DNA from: Magnaporthiopsis rhizophila
Lineage: Eukaryota; Ascomycota; Sordariomycetes; Magnaporthales; Magnaporthaceae
Length of the DNA: 64,000 bases
Assembly: GCA_003049465.1 (NCBI GenBank)
Contig: PYSS01000034.1
Span: 222,464-286,463 of the forward strand
Direction of reading: 5' to 3'
The notes beneath the pieces were generated by a model. It made no database searches. It was not told where the DNA came from and worked only from the letters and a program-made list of their open reading frames with translations. Shown here piece by piece: positions 1-9,910 of this stretch. Each line of letters begins with the position of its first letter. Within the stretch, counting starts at the first letter, position 1. The position numbers and the translations under genes were made by a program.

Positions 1-1479
1 CCCTCTTCGCCCAATCCAATGCCTACTGGTCGGCACAGCAGGCCGCCGTATCGCCGGCCTGCTTCTTGTACCCAGAAAGCACGGCCGATGTCTCAACCGC
101 CATAAAGCTGCTGGTCTCCAACTCGGCCCCCTTCACCGTCAAGTGCGGCGGCCACACCTCCTACGCCGGCGGCTCCAACATCCAGGGCGGCGTTACCGTC
201 GATCTGGTCCGTCTGAACCAGGTGACCGTGTCGGAGGACCGGGAGACGGTTTCGATCGGGTCCGGCAACCGCTGGGGCAACGTGTCGGCGGTGCTTGACC
301 CGCTCGGCCTGGCCGTCGTCGGCGGCCGCGTCAGCCAGGTCGGCGTTTCCGGGCTGACGCTGGGCGGCGGCATCTCATACTTTTCGAACCGCCGCGGCTG
401 GGCCTGCGACAATGTGCGCGCCTTCGAGATCGTGCTCGCCAGCGGCGACGTCGTCGTCGCCACGCCCACCGAACACCCCGATCTCTACTGGGCCCTGCGC
501 GGCGGTGGCGGGAGCCACTTTGGCGTTGTGACGCGCTTCGACCTCGAGGCCTTCCCCCAAGGAGACTTGTGGAGGCAGATGTCGCTGTATTCGCTGGCCG
601 GGCCGACCACGACGCAGGTGGTACAGGCCTACGCCGAGCTCGGCATGGCGGGATTGAACGAGGACCTGGACGCGCACAACTTCATGGTATGCACCGTCAT
701 CATCTTCTGCTGATATCTGGAAGCTCAGGCGGAAAAAAAGAAGGGAAAGCTCACAGATATCAAAACAGTATGTTGGTGACATGCCCATCTTCGGAGGCGG
801 CTTCCTGGGCAGCTTTGTGTACCACGCGAAAGCCCCGGCCAACCCACAAGACATCCCCGCAGTGTTTGCCGACATCACATCCATCCCCGGCTCGCTCCAG
901 ACGACGACCGACAACGCCAACACCTCGCAGCGGCTGCGCGAGATCGAGGAGAAGTACGGCCAACGCAAGGGCTGGCACGCCATCACGATCCGGCTGACCG
1001 AGGACACGGCGGACCTGCTCCGTGACGTCGTGCTGGCCGAGTTCCAGGCCCATGTCGCGACTCTGCGGGCCGCCGCGACCGGGCTCGGCATCGAGGACGC
1101 GGCCCTGGTCCCCGGTATGTCGTGGCACGTCATCACAAAGACCACGCTGCGCGCCATGCAGCGCAACGGAGGCAACGCGCTGGGCCTGAGTGTCGAGGAC
1201 GGGCCCTACATCCACATGAACACCATCCACACGTGGTCGCGGCCCGAGCTGGACGGCCCCATCGAGGCCGGCATGGCCAACCTGGCGGCGCGCATCAATG
1301 CGGGCGCGGCCGCGAAGGGGCTGGCCTACCGGTACAAGTACATGAATTACGCCAACAAGGCGCAAAAGGTCTACGAAGGCTACGGGGCCGAGAATCACGA
1401 GCGCCTGCGCCAGGTTGCCGCGCGCTACGACCCGAACGGAGTGCTGAAGGCGTTGTGGAAGGGCTATTTCGAGCTGTAG
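1..1479 (+). CDS. FAD-linked oxidase (BBE-type), 5' partial
   Basis: The gene is already open at the window edge (codon phase from base 3). Exons 3-686 and 769-1479 join over an 82-nt GT-AG intron, giving ...HNFM|YVGDMPIFGGG in frame. The first exon has the PCMH/FAD-binding-4 signature: SP.C...P.S..DVS, KCGGHTSYAGG (the His is the usual covalent flavin site), GGGISYFSNRRGWACDN and RGGGGSHFGVVTRF. The second ends in a berberine-bridge-like tail (NYANKAQKVYEGYG...YDPNGVL). Such enzymes oxidise alcohols, sugars or secondary metabolites using FAD and O2, and are often secreted. The N-terminus, including any signal peptide, lies outside the window, so location is unknown. No tailoring-gene cluster is visible downstream, so the substrate cannot be inferred. 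Confidence 0.87.
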
Positions 1480-1741
1480 AGGCAACAGAAAGGAGGCGTC
1501 TCACGCAACTCAAACAATGACTCAACTGTGCACCAAACTTATCCCTTGAAAAAATGCTTTGTTGATTGCAAAGATCCAAGCCCAAGCGGGCGGACATCAG
1601 ATACTTGTACAGCAAGCGAAGCCTCGCGTAGGACTGTCCGCCTCCAGAGCCACCAAGAGCGCACGTTTCCGGCACATGCCCCCCCAGGACGCCCACTAAC
1701 AAACAGAAAAAAAAAAAAAAGCTATCGGCCACATCTATCAC

Positions 1742-1856
1742 ACCGGTGGGTCAGAGCGTGTATTTTCTTCTTCTTTTTTTCCTCTTTTCCTTTTTCCCTT
1801 GGTTAAGGAAAAGAGGAAAAAAAGAAGAAAAAAAGCACATGCCCTGACCCACCGGT
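1742..1856. repeat. Near-perfect 115-bp palindrome (hairpin)
   Basis: Two arms of about 50 bp start with ACCGGTGGGTCAG and its reverse complement. They continue through a pyrimidine tract mirrored by a purine tract, with only a few mismatches and one indel, around a short central spacer near 1795-1805. A transcript in either direction would fold into a long hairpin. It could be a small MITE-like element or a terminator-like structure. No transposase or clear target-site duplication is visible. Confidence 0.8.
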
Positions 1857-1874
1857 AGTATATAGAGACGGTCG

Positions 1875-1955
1875 ATAAACCGTGGACGAACCCCTTCGTT
1901 TCGTCGCACGGTTTATTTTTTTTTCTTTTTTTTTTGCGACAAAAATTCGTCGCAC
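1875..1955. repeat. Two small hairpins and a 10-bp direct repeat
   Basis: ATAAACCGTG (1875-1884) pairs perfectly with CACGGTTTAT (1907-1916). GCGAC (1936-1940) pairs with GTCGC (1949-1953). The 10-mer TTCGTCGCAC occurs twice (1900-1909 and 1946-1955). The group lies just downstream of the large palindrome and may belong to the same degenerate element. Confidence 0.6.
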
Positions 1956-2248
1956 TTCTTTCTCGCGCGTCCGTTAAGAGGGCTGCTCCGTCCCCGTCGT
2001 CTGTGTGGATCCGTCGGCGGCCACGAGGCTTCTTATACCTGATCCCCGTCCGCGTGGGGTCATCTCTTTGCACCCATGCGCACATACGTAATCGTTCGTT
2101 GCTTTATCTTCCCCAACACTCCTCCCTCCCTCCCCAGCCTTCCACCCCATATGTCCATCTATGTTTCCTTGCAATGTGTGACGACAAAAAAAAAGGCTGC
2201 GAAATCGATAGCGGTCTGGTATGTCGGTGCATTGTCGGGTGTGTGCGC

Positions 2249-3097
2249 TCACGAGACTCCATGCTTGATCCTGAGGTGGCGCAGCAGATTGTCCTTGCGG
2301 TCACCCTTAATGTCCCTGCGGCAGTGTGGACACGTGATCTTGCTCTTGTCGTGCCTGCTGCCCACGTGGCGCGTGAGGTCTCTCCTGTGCTTGAAGGCGC
2401 TCTTGCACCCGGGCTTGGCGCAGCGGAAGGGGCGAAGGTGGAGGAGCGGTGGAGCTCCTTCCCCGCCCGCGCGGGGAGTCCCGGGGCTCCTCATGCTCGA
2501 CGTGGTGGCCGCCGATGACGACGACGCCCGAGTAAGCTCTGGCGCCGCCGTGCCGGAGCCGGATGGCGTTCGTGGTGTTGTTGTTGCCGCTGCTGCTGAT
2601 GGCTTCAGCTTGTCTGCCATGTATGCCGATAGCGGAAACGTCGGCGTCCAGTCGTTGATGTCGTCTTCCTTGTTGTCGTTGTCTTGGTGTCTCGGCTGCT
2701 GTTCGTCCACGTCGTCCGCCAAAACGCCGACCATGTGATCGCCGTCTTGGTGTCGTGATGCGTGCATCCTGTCCGCCAGGAACTCGACCAGCTCGTCGAG
2801 CTCCGCACCCTCGGGATGCCACGATTCCCAGATGGGATCGATCGCCGCAGCCTCGCCGTCGTCGTCACATTGCTGCTGTTGTTGTTGTCCTCCATTATAT
2901 CCTGGGCCGCCGCCGCACACTGCCCACTGCAGAAGCTGCTGCTGCTGCCCCTGGTCCTCGACCCCTTCTTCCTGTTCCTCCACCTCCTCCTGCTCCTCCC
3001 CCAACGGACAGTGATCGAGTTCATGTTGGCGCAAGATGTCTTCGAAAGACAACGAGGCGTCCGCACAGTCCCAAGCGGCCGTCCCGTGTGTCCCCAA
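2249..3097 (-). CDS. C2H2 zinc-finger protein with Gln- and acid-rich N-terminus
   Basis: Single-exon, 282 aa from the ATG at 3097. Residues ~35-75 are rich in Glu and Gln (EEQEEVEEQEEG, then two short polyQ runs). The middle is low-complexity Ser/Thr/Pro. The last ~60 residues carry two zinc fingers: C-x4-C-x12-H-x4-H type (CAKPGC...HVGSRH) and C-x2-C type (CPHC...HLRIKH), ending six residues before the last finger's flank is exhausted. This layout (disordered acidic region, then C-terminal paired fingers) is typical of fungal transcription factors and related nuclear proteins. The target is unknown. The same start and stop are supported by lack of splice signals inside. A short upstream extension in another exon cannot be excluded. 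Confidence 0.75.
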   Translation of the reverse strand: MGTHGTAAWDCADASLSFEDILRQHELDHCPLGEEQEEVEEQEEGVEDQGQQQQLLQWAVCGGGPGYNGGQQQQQQCDDDGEAAAIDPIWESWHPEGAELDELVEFLADRMHASRHQDGDHMVGVLADDVDEQQPRHQDNDNKEDDINDWTPTFPLSAYMADKLKPSAAAATTTPRTPSGSGTAAPELTRASSSSAATTSSMRSPGTPRAGGEGAPPLLHLRPFRCAKPGCKSAFKHRRDLTRHVGSRHDKSKITCPHCRRDIKGDRKDNLLRHLRIKHGVS

Positions 3098-4030
3098 AGG
3101 CTCTGCGGCCTGTGCGCTCCGTTCACTGCTCCATAACCACGAGATGTAAGCGCGAGGGAGGACGGAAGCAGTCCCCCCTCAGGTGGCTTTCTTGAAAAGG
3201 CTCGGAAAGGTTCCCCGGGCCGGATGAGAGTAGTGGATTTGGTGTCCGGAAGACCGGCGAGGCTGTCAAAGTTGAAATCAATTGTCAGTTCTGGATATTC
3301 AATTACGTGATACCAAAGGGCGTTGGAAAGAAAGTTTACATACTCTGCGGACCAGCCGTCAAGGCTTGAGCGATACTATTCGAGTGAACCGCTAATGGGG
3401 CAAAAAAAGCGAAAGAAAGAGCAGCAATCAAAGGTGGCAAAACCCCTCCTTTTTGTAGAGTAGGCTGCCGTGCCTGCCCGCATTGACAGGCAGCCAGCTG
3501 GCAAGGCTCTGTCGAGAGAGACAGGCAGCATTACTCCCCGAGGCATGCACGCACACTACCTACAGCCAGCGAAAGACGTGGAAGGTCTTGGACCAGCCAG
3601 GGCCCCATGCAAGATGGCCTCTCGGAGCGCTGGATGGGCCAGTCGGAGCTGAATTTGGCCGACCGTCCATCACACGAGGACGCGAGGGGCCAATCACAGC
3701 CATCCACGAATGAGGCCCTGGAGCCAACCGCACGACGTTCCGGGTCGGGGATGGTGTGTAGGTAGGCCAAGACCCGGCCTCTTCTTTGAGGCGCAGACAC
3801 CTGACACCTCGTGCTACTGCGGGGGAAAATGAGGGGAGAACAAGGAAAGCCGAAGCACGTCATTCGGTCCAACCAGGGATGATAGCGTGCAAGATAAGGT
3901 CGACAAGGACGCGTGACAGACAGATTGGCAGCAGAAGAACCATGCATTGATCAATTGATGGCTGACTTTCGGGAAGTTCGTCGGCCGACTCACGACGAAC
4001 TGCTTACCCTTCTCTTTGTGCAGTAGCAAC
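3098..4030. other. Intergenic, no gene seen
   Basis: Upstream of the zinc-finger gene (-) and downstream of the dienelactone-hydrolase-like gene (-). Only short unconvincing open frames are present. It should hold the zinc-finger promoter next to 3097 and the hydrolase 3' UTR next to 4030. Confidence 0.6.
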
Positions 4031-4961
4031 CTAGCTCCAGTTCTTGCCAAAGAACTCGAGCACCGTCTTGTAGCCCCGAGCGTACTCCTCCTGGACCCTG
4101 GGCTGCGTCAGGTCGGCGCGGGCCGCCATCCAGCCGTGGACCTGGTCCTTGAACATCTCAACGTGCTTGGGCACCGAGAGGGCGGCCTCGTACGCCTGCA
4201 CGTCCTTCTCGTTCTCCTCCATCGACGCCAGCATGATGATGGGCACCTTGATATCCTTGGCGTCGTTGGCGTCGACAAAGGCCGGGTGGATCGCGGCGCC
4301 GACCTTGAACGGGTTGGTCTCGGGCTTGGACGTCACGAGCGACACGATCTTGCCGCCCCAGCAGTAGCCGATGATGGCCCACGACTTGATGTTCGGGTTC
4401 GTCTCCTGCACCGCCTTGACGTAGTCGGGGATCTTGGCCGCCGTCTCGCCGGGCGCCCAGCCGCCGAACCAGTTTGTAAGGCTCTTTTGCTTCTCCTCGG
4501 TGTCCGGAGGGTACCTTGCAGATACGATCGATGCTGTCAGCTTATCTGGTGAACTTTCTGACAGGCAAGATATAGCCTGACGAAGAAAAAAAACTCACCA
4601 CTCAATGGGGCACGGCTTGCCCGTGAACCAGTCGGGCATGAAGACCTTGTACTTTTGGTTGGCGTCGCTGGTGGCCAGGATGTCGGCGCCCTGGAGAGTC
4701 TGGTCAAAGTAGCCAAAGATGTCGTACACGGCGAGGATGCCCTTGTCGGCGTCCTGGGGGCCGGTGACGTCTGTAGCAGTCTAGTTAGCAGAGCGGCCAC
4801 CTATCTAGACAGGAACAACGGGCCAATGGCTCCGGAAACGTACAAGTCTTGTAGCCGCCCAGTTCCTCGTACGAGCCCTTGATCTGGTAGCCCGTCGCAA
4901 CGACGGGTGGCACGTTGCAGCAGGCCTTGCTGTGGCCGGCGGTAGCCTCCATCTCGGGCAT
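4031..4961 (-). CDS. Dienelactone-hydrolase-family protein
   Basis: Three exons on the minus strand, 4961-4844, 4770-4599 and 4514-4031, give 257 aa, normal for the family. Both introns (73 and 84 nt) restore frame across conserved text: YKT|YVTGPQDA and PIEW|YPPDTEEK. It has an alpha/beta-hydrolase fold with the DLH nucleophile elbow GYCWGGK (Cys nucleophile) and the catalytic His in DQVHGWMAAR. The usual acid position falls in a loop reading ASMEENEKD, so the Asp is not obvious. No signal peptide, so it is probably cytosolic. Fungal members hydrolyse lactones or esters, but the substrate is not known here. A second ATG nine bases downstream (MEATAGHSK) is an equally good start. TATATA lies ~235 bp upstream at 5197-5202. 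Confidence 0.88.
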
Positions 4962-5196
4962 GGCGGTGGTGGCCGTGGTAGAGAATCGCACAGATCTGGC
5001 GGTGGTTGAACAGCAGGTCGTGGAGGTGGTGCGCAGGGTCGGGCAGGCGAGATGAAGAGAGGAAGGCCGATGGCAAGGAAGAGAAGGAGGGGCAGGCGAG
5101 AGAGTATTTATCCTTGCGCACGCGAATCGAGCACCAGCCAGCGGGGGTGTGGTGCCGCCCACCGTGGCTGCTGCTGCTACGCGACGCTTTACTGTG

Positions 5197-5202
5197 TATA
5201 TA
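5197..5202 (-). promoter_or_regulatory. Candidate TATA box of the DLH-like gene
   Basis: TATATA about 235 bp upstream of the ATG at 4961, the only clear TATA motif in the proximal flank. Position alone supports it. Confidence 0.35.
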
Positions 5203-5902
5203 GCTGCCATCAACGCCCGCCCGATCAGCAATACAAAGCCCTCAGTCAGCCCGAAAAAGACCAGACTTTATTGTGTGATGGCGGCGTAAGGCAGTCGGGT
5301 AATCGCAGCAAGTTCTGTGGAGAGGAAAGATATACATAGTACAATAGCTGAAGCTGCCGACGAAACGCCCGTGTCCCACCGCAAAAGCCACTCATTCTAC
5401 CTTCAAACCGTTTCCTTTCCTAGCTACCCGATCAATGCCATCCTACAATCGCCAAGATTCGCAACCCCAGCAAACACATCGCCATGATGATGATGCATCC
5501 CAAATGCGGGGTAGCTTCGAAGCTCTGGCGGAGATTTATGATGTCAGCTTTATAAGCGCACAGCCTGGGCAGTGGGCCAATGACTGGGTGTCCACTGCAA
5601 CTGAATTAGGTCGGATTAAGTAATATCAACGTCCGGAGTCGCGTTCCTGGACGTGACCGATCGAGACCGATCGCGACTGCGAATAAACGTGTTGCTTTTA
5701 TATGTAGGCTCAAAGGGAAAAGAACACGGAAAAGGAAAATGCAAAAAGCTCACTCGACTACCCTTCGAGGGGGAGCCGAGGTACGAAAACCCCACTTTTT
5801 GGAGGTTTTACTTCGGTAGCTCTAAAGTCGAGTTGCCGTCAACGGACGGATTCGAATCAGCGAGCTTGGGGTTTTCTTGGCCCTCACCCGTGGAAGAAGG
5901 TT

Positions 5903-5937
5903 GTGGTATTTGATACCACGGTTGTACCCGTTCAACC
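5903..5937. repeat. Tandem small hairpins
   Basis: GTGGTAT/ATACCAC with a 3-nt loop (5903-5919) is followed immediately by GGTTG/CAACC (5920-5937). About 50 bp upstream is ATTCGAATC, which resembles a tRNA B-box. The arms cannot be folded into a complete cloverleaf, so this may be a degraded tRNA-derived element or chance. Confidence 0.45.
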
Positions 5938-6253
5938 ACCCGGTTTGCTGCTGTGAGCTGTTGAAAGCAAGCCTACTGTCGCTGTACATATGGGCAAGCG
6001 ATCGCCCTCTGGCGCTGATTTTTTTTTCTTAATGCTGTCTGGGCTGCCGTGGACAATGCCAGCGCAACAAACTCCCGAGCCCGATTGCGCTGCCTTACCT
6101 TGTCTTGGGCTGATGACCTCGTGTCTTTTCCTCTCGGCCGGGTAGTAACGACTGCCTGGTCTGCCTCTCACCGTCAAGGTTCTCTCTTCTCCTCGACATC
6201 CATCCATGGGCTGGCTACACTGCATGCGTGACACCGTGGCGGGCGGCCTCTAG

Positions 6254-6273
6254 CCTAGGTACCTAGGTACCTA
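6254..6273. repeat. TACCTAGGTA-type palindromic repeat
   Basis: Overlapping CCTAGGTACC units form a self-complementary block. Related CCTAGGTA/ACCTACCT words recur in other intergenic stretches (near 9750-9770, 12490, 19812, 20920-20950, 25300, 32205, 36165-36205, 36350) and are nearly absent from exons. Confidence 0.6.
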
Positions 6274-8015
6274 CACCTGCCCGCCACTGCCCTCCCGCAG
6301 ATGCGCGCTGTCCCTCATGTTTTGACGCTGTGTTACCTGCATGTATATGAAGCGGCTCCGTGTCTGATAAGTGCCCGACGCACCTTCGACCACTCGTTGC
6401 TTGACTGGCCCTGGTGGCTTGACACTCCCCGGGCGCACGTCTCCTGACGTGCCAAATGACAGGGTCAGCAAAAGGACCGTCGTCATTTTGAGCCGCCACA
6501 TCACTTGTCTATCACCTCTCACCTCCCCAAGGCATATTCGCTCAGGTCAGGAGGGCAAACAAAAAAGGAAACAAAAAAAGTGTCCTCGATGTCGCCCGGT
6601 CAGCTGGCTCAGAGGTTGCGTGGTGCAAACATATTCCGTCTCATTCCCTTCTGCTGTGGCCGCCTGGTTCAAACCTCCGCTTCCCGCCTGTTCAAACCTC
6701 CCCCTTCTCCGAACCTTGTGTGTGCCCAACGGTGACCTACGGTGGGTGCACAAAAAGGTCCTGAGGAACACCACTATCTCGGGTACAAGCATCTTTGTTT
6801 CCCTGTTTCTACAAACCACCAGCGCAGGAATAACAACTACCTCGTATGATGCAGACATCCATATCAGCCGTGAACTACGGGCCATGACAGCCCAGCTTCC
6901 AGGACCTCGTGGGTTTCACGGGGCCAAGCCACCGCAGACTGAGAAAAAGAGGGACCTAGCGCTCCTCCAGTTATGTGGTCACGATCCCTAGAAATCATGC
7001 AACCCGGTTCGTTCGATTCCACAGCTTCAAGCAACTCCCGTCTAGTTGGGTGACTGGACGGTCACCTCCGTCCGATAGGTAGAGATCGACAATCCAACGC
7101 CGCTGCGTCGAGGCGGCCACGTCCGATGTCTTGACCGTACCATGTTCAACTCTGAGCTGTGGGTGGAAAAAGGACAACAACACACCGCACGCGATGTCGA
7201 TCATATGTCTCCCTCGCACAAAGCGTGGAGGCAGCTGTCCGTACGAGTTTTTTCGTTCCATGCCACCAGGAGAGCCGGGCTGTGAGGTACCGTACCGACC
7301 GTGTCGACGAGCTGTCTTGTTGAGCAGCAAGTCGGAATGGCCCCATCCGCCTGGCGGGCTACACAGGACCGCGGCGAGCCTCTCTCGGTAAGTCAGAGCT
7401 AGGCAGCCTCACAATACGGTCAGCAAATAGCTGGCTGCTGTCCTGATAAATGTCGGCACTTGCGGTGTGCGTCAGATCTCGGGTCGTCCAACTTATCTTC
7501 CGAGGAGATCTGCACAGCCTGGAAATATGCGGGCTACGTAGCCCGTGGACCGATCAAACACATGCGCTGGCGCCTAAGCAAGATAACCATCTCGACGGGC
7601 ATTCGAGGGGCATGAGCTGGCGACCCATGCCGCCACTGAGCTGCTCGAGATCATCTGATCCTCGGAGCGGCTCTGGTCACCGAAGGCCGGAAGTAGACGC
7701 CAAGATACACAGCTATCTACCGCATGTGTAGCCTCAGCGCCTGCACTGGGCACGGGGGCGTATAGTGAGGCTTTAACGGATGATCAGAGTCGGACAGCGA
7801 GCTGCCGTGCTCCGTGGACGTTGTCCTGTCACAGACTACGCCCAGGCCCTTCGCACTCAGGTCGTATCATGGGTGCCCAATCTCGGCCTCACCACGTGGG
7901 ATTAAACGCGGCTTGCCGGCGTATATTGCCCTGACGAGATGTGTAGGAGCTTGATTTTTGCCTTGTCGAACATGTTGCCAGTCTCATGCCTGCACCGGTT
8001 TCAGACTTGGTGTTC

Positions 8016-8022
8016 TATAAAG
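8016..8022 (+). promoter_or_regulatory. Candidate TATA box of the Arg/Ser-rich gene
   Basis: TATAAAG lies about 170 bp before the chosen ATG at 8188, a normal fungal distance. It supports starting at 8188 rather than at the further upstream in-frame ATG at 7939, which would put the TATA inside the coding region. Confidence 0.45.
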
Positions 8023-8187
8023 GGCTGCCATTTTCCCCATTGCGCCCACCAGTTTACACCCTACAAACCTCATCTCAAAAGAGAAGGTCAAATATATATT
8101 GCTAGCAAGATTCGGCTTTCATCCCAACATCTTCGCTACACGTGCACACGTCCCCATCGCCATTGGGACCCATCGACTCTTAACGTA

Positions 8188-9260
8188 ATGCCGCATCGTG
8201 AACGGCAAAGCAGGAGGGTGGTGGTCTGCGAAGACTGCATCCGCTGCGACAGCTCCCACCACCGGGGAAGACCCTCCGAATCGCCCGCTCCCATCACGCG
8301 GAGAGAGCAGCAGCATCGGCAATACCGCGACGATCAACCAAGATGTCATCAGACCCGGGGCCAAGACAGCGGCCGAGCGAGCTTCGTCGGCTTGCTCGGC
8401 GGCCTTTTCAAGGCGGCCGTCGGAACTGTGTTCGGCCACGAGAGCACCAGTCGCTCGAGGGAGAAGAGCCGAAGCAGGAGCAGGAGCAGGACAGCATCAC
8501 CTTCTGTAAGACGATGCTCCCCTTGTTTGGTCCCGTCGGTCTGGTATTCACGGAGCTGACAAGAGACCAAAAGCGTCGCCGCACTAGACGGCGAGATAGG
8601 TCGGACTATACAAGCCATTACAGTAGTCGAACCCCTGAGCAGCGTGACGAGCGCGGTCGCTACCGCCATCGCCGTCGAGGTTCCGGAGACGACGGAAGAC
8701 GTGCCGCGGCCGAGCAGCAGCGCCGGCGGTCCGAAGAAATGCGGCGCCGTAGCAGGTCCGAGGAGAGAAGGAAGTCCGAGCTACGGGAGTTGCGCCGACG
8801 CGAACGCCAATGGCTGGAGTTTTGGGACCCGAGCACGCCGCGCAAGTGTCTCTTCGTCCGCGATCCCAGGGAGCCGACGCCGACGAGGGTTGAAGCCGAC
8901 CGTGACTCTAGTAGGAGGCCTTCCAACAGGGCCCACACGTCCCAAGACTTACCCCATAGCAGTCGGGCCAGGCGACCAAGGTCCCCTTCACCGCGGCGGC
9001 CAATTCTCACGGAGCCAGTCTATGGCCGCCGGAGCACACGGGAGATGTTGCCACAACCATCATCATCTCCGAGGCAGCCGCCACCGCCAGCCGTGTCACG
9101 GCCAGCTGCTGTGGACCGCAGGGCGTCAGTCGTCGATGTCCCCGACGATCCAGAAGATGATACCCAGGACTCCGCCGCCTCGTCAAGGGGCGCACAGAAG
9201 CATGTTCATTTCGACCCTGCGGTCATGGGACAGACCCAGAGCCAGGAGGCGTCAAAATAA
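8188..9260 (+). CDS. Arg/Ser-rich low-complexity protein, function unknown
   Basis: Two exons, 8188-8505 and 8574-9260, give 334 aa. The 68-nt intron has donor GTAAGA, a GCTGAC branch site and acceptor AAAAG, and joins an RS-rich segment (SREKSRSRSRSRTASPS) to a basic segment (RRRTRRRDRSD) in phase. Features in order: a possible Cys pair CEDC near residue 19, a short Gly-rich hydrophobic patch (VGLLGGLFKAAVGTVFG) near residue 80, the RS run, a long Arg/Glu charged helix-like stretch, then a Pro/Ser/Arg disordered tail ending in an acidic patch and HVHFDP. Serine-arginine repeats suggest an RNA-processing or nuclear protein, but no RRM or other domain is visible. I do not recognise the family. 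Confidence 0.62.
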
Positions 9261-9910
9261 GAACGAGACGTATTGGCGCTGTTATTTTGGACAAGGCGTT
9301 TATGATTGGTATTGACTTTGACGACTCTGTTGATAGCTTCCATCTTTGTACCAATTTGAGTATCTGAGGTCTTGTTTTCATCTGGGATTTGGAAGAATCG
9401 TTGGGAAAGCCGCAGACGGCTACCTAAGCAGGCTCGTCCACAAGATTGACGCCGAAGGAGCGAGCTGTGTCAATGTTAGCTCGACATGGATCGCACGAGT
9501 CTCATGATATAGCAATAGACCTTTGATGTGCCTTGGTCAAGATACCTGTCAGCTCAGAGGCCGGATTAGTGTTAGCGGCCGCCAACAAATTGCCGAATAG
9601 GGAAAGAATAGATTTATTCTTTTGATACGGCCTGAGTCACCCGGTCGGCGTCTCCTTATCGATAAAGACATCGGCGGGTGCGTCATCCCGCCTCATCCAT
9701 TCTCATCTCTGCTGCCTGCGACGTCGGACGGGGAAGGTGGTATACCTATGTTATAACTACCTATGTAGGCCTGCCTCCTCCCTCGGGCATATCCATACTA
9801 AACAATTCTGACTCCGATCTTTAGCTACAGCCTGGCATCCTCACGACTGTCGTTCCCGCGACCCAATTGCCCCTCCCTGCCCTGTCCTCCCGATACCCCG
9901 CTGCGCAAAC
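9261..9910. other. Intergenic, 5' flank of vms1
   Basis: No gene seen. It contains short ACCTATGT/TACCTATGTAGG repeats around 9745-9770. The last ~120 bp before vms1 are pyrimidine-rich (CCCTCCCTGCCCTGTCCTCCC), as in fungal 5' UTRs. Confidence 0.6.

Larger units (their letters stand above)
1480..2248. other. Intergenic region with strong inverted repeats
   Basis: This convergent interval between the oxidase and the zinc-finger gene has no credible gene. It holds A/T homopolymer runs, a 115-bp palindrome (1742-1856) and two further small hairpins (1875-1916 and 1936-1953). Both genes end into it, so it should contain both 3' UTRs. Confidence 0.7.
4962..8187. other. 3.2-kb intergenic region, no convincing gene
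   Basis: Divergent flanks of the DLH-like gene (-) and the Arg/Ser-rich gene (+). Open frames here are short and lack family features or splice logic. Noted structures are a pair of tight hairpins at 5903-5937, a CCTAGGTACCTAGGTACCTA block at 6254-6273 and A-rich runs near 6560-6580. Confidence 0.6.

Noticed and set aside
5435..5623. 62-codon plus-strand frame with a His/Asp/Gln-rich start
   Set aside because: Too short, no context or known motif; cannot be supported.
5840..5935. Possible tRNA on the minus strand
   Set aside because: The B-box-like word is present but the T-stem and acceptor stem do not pair.
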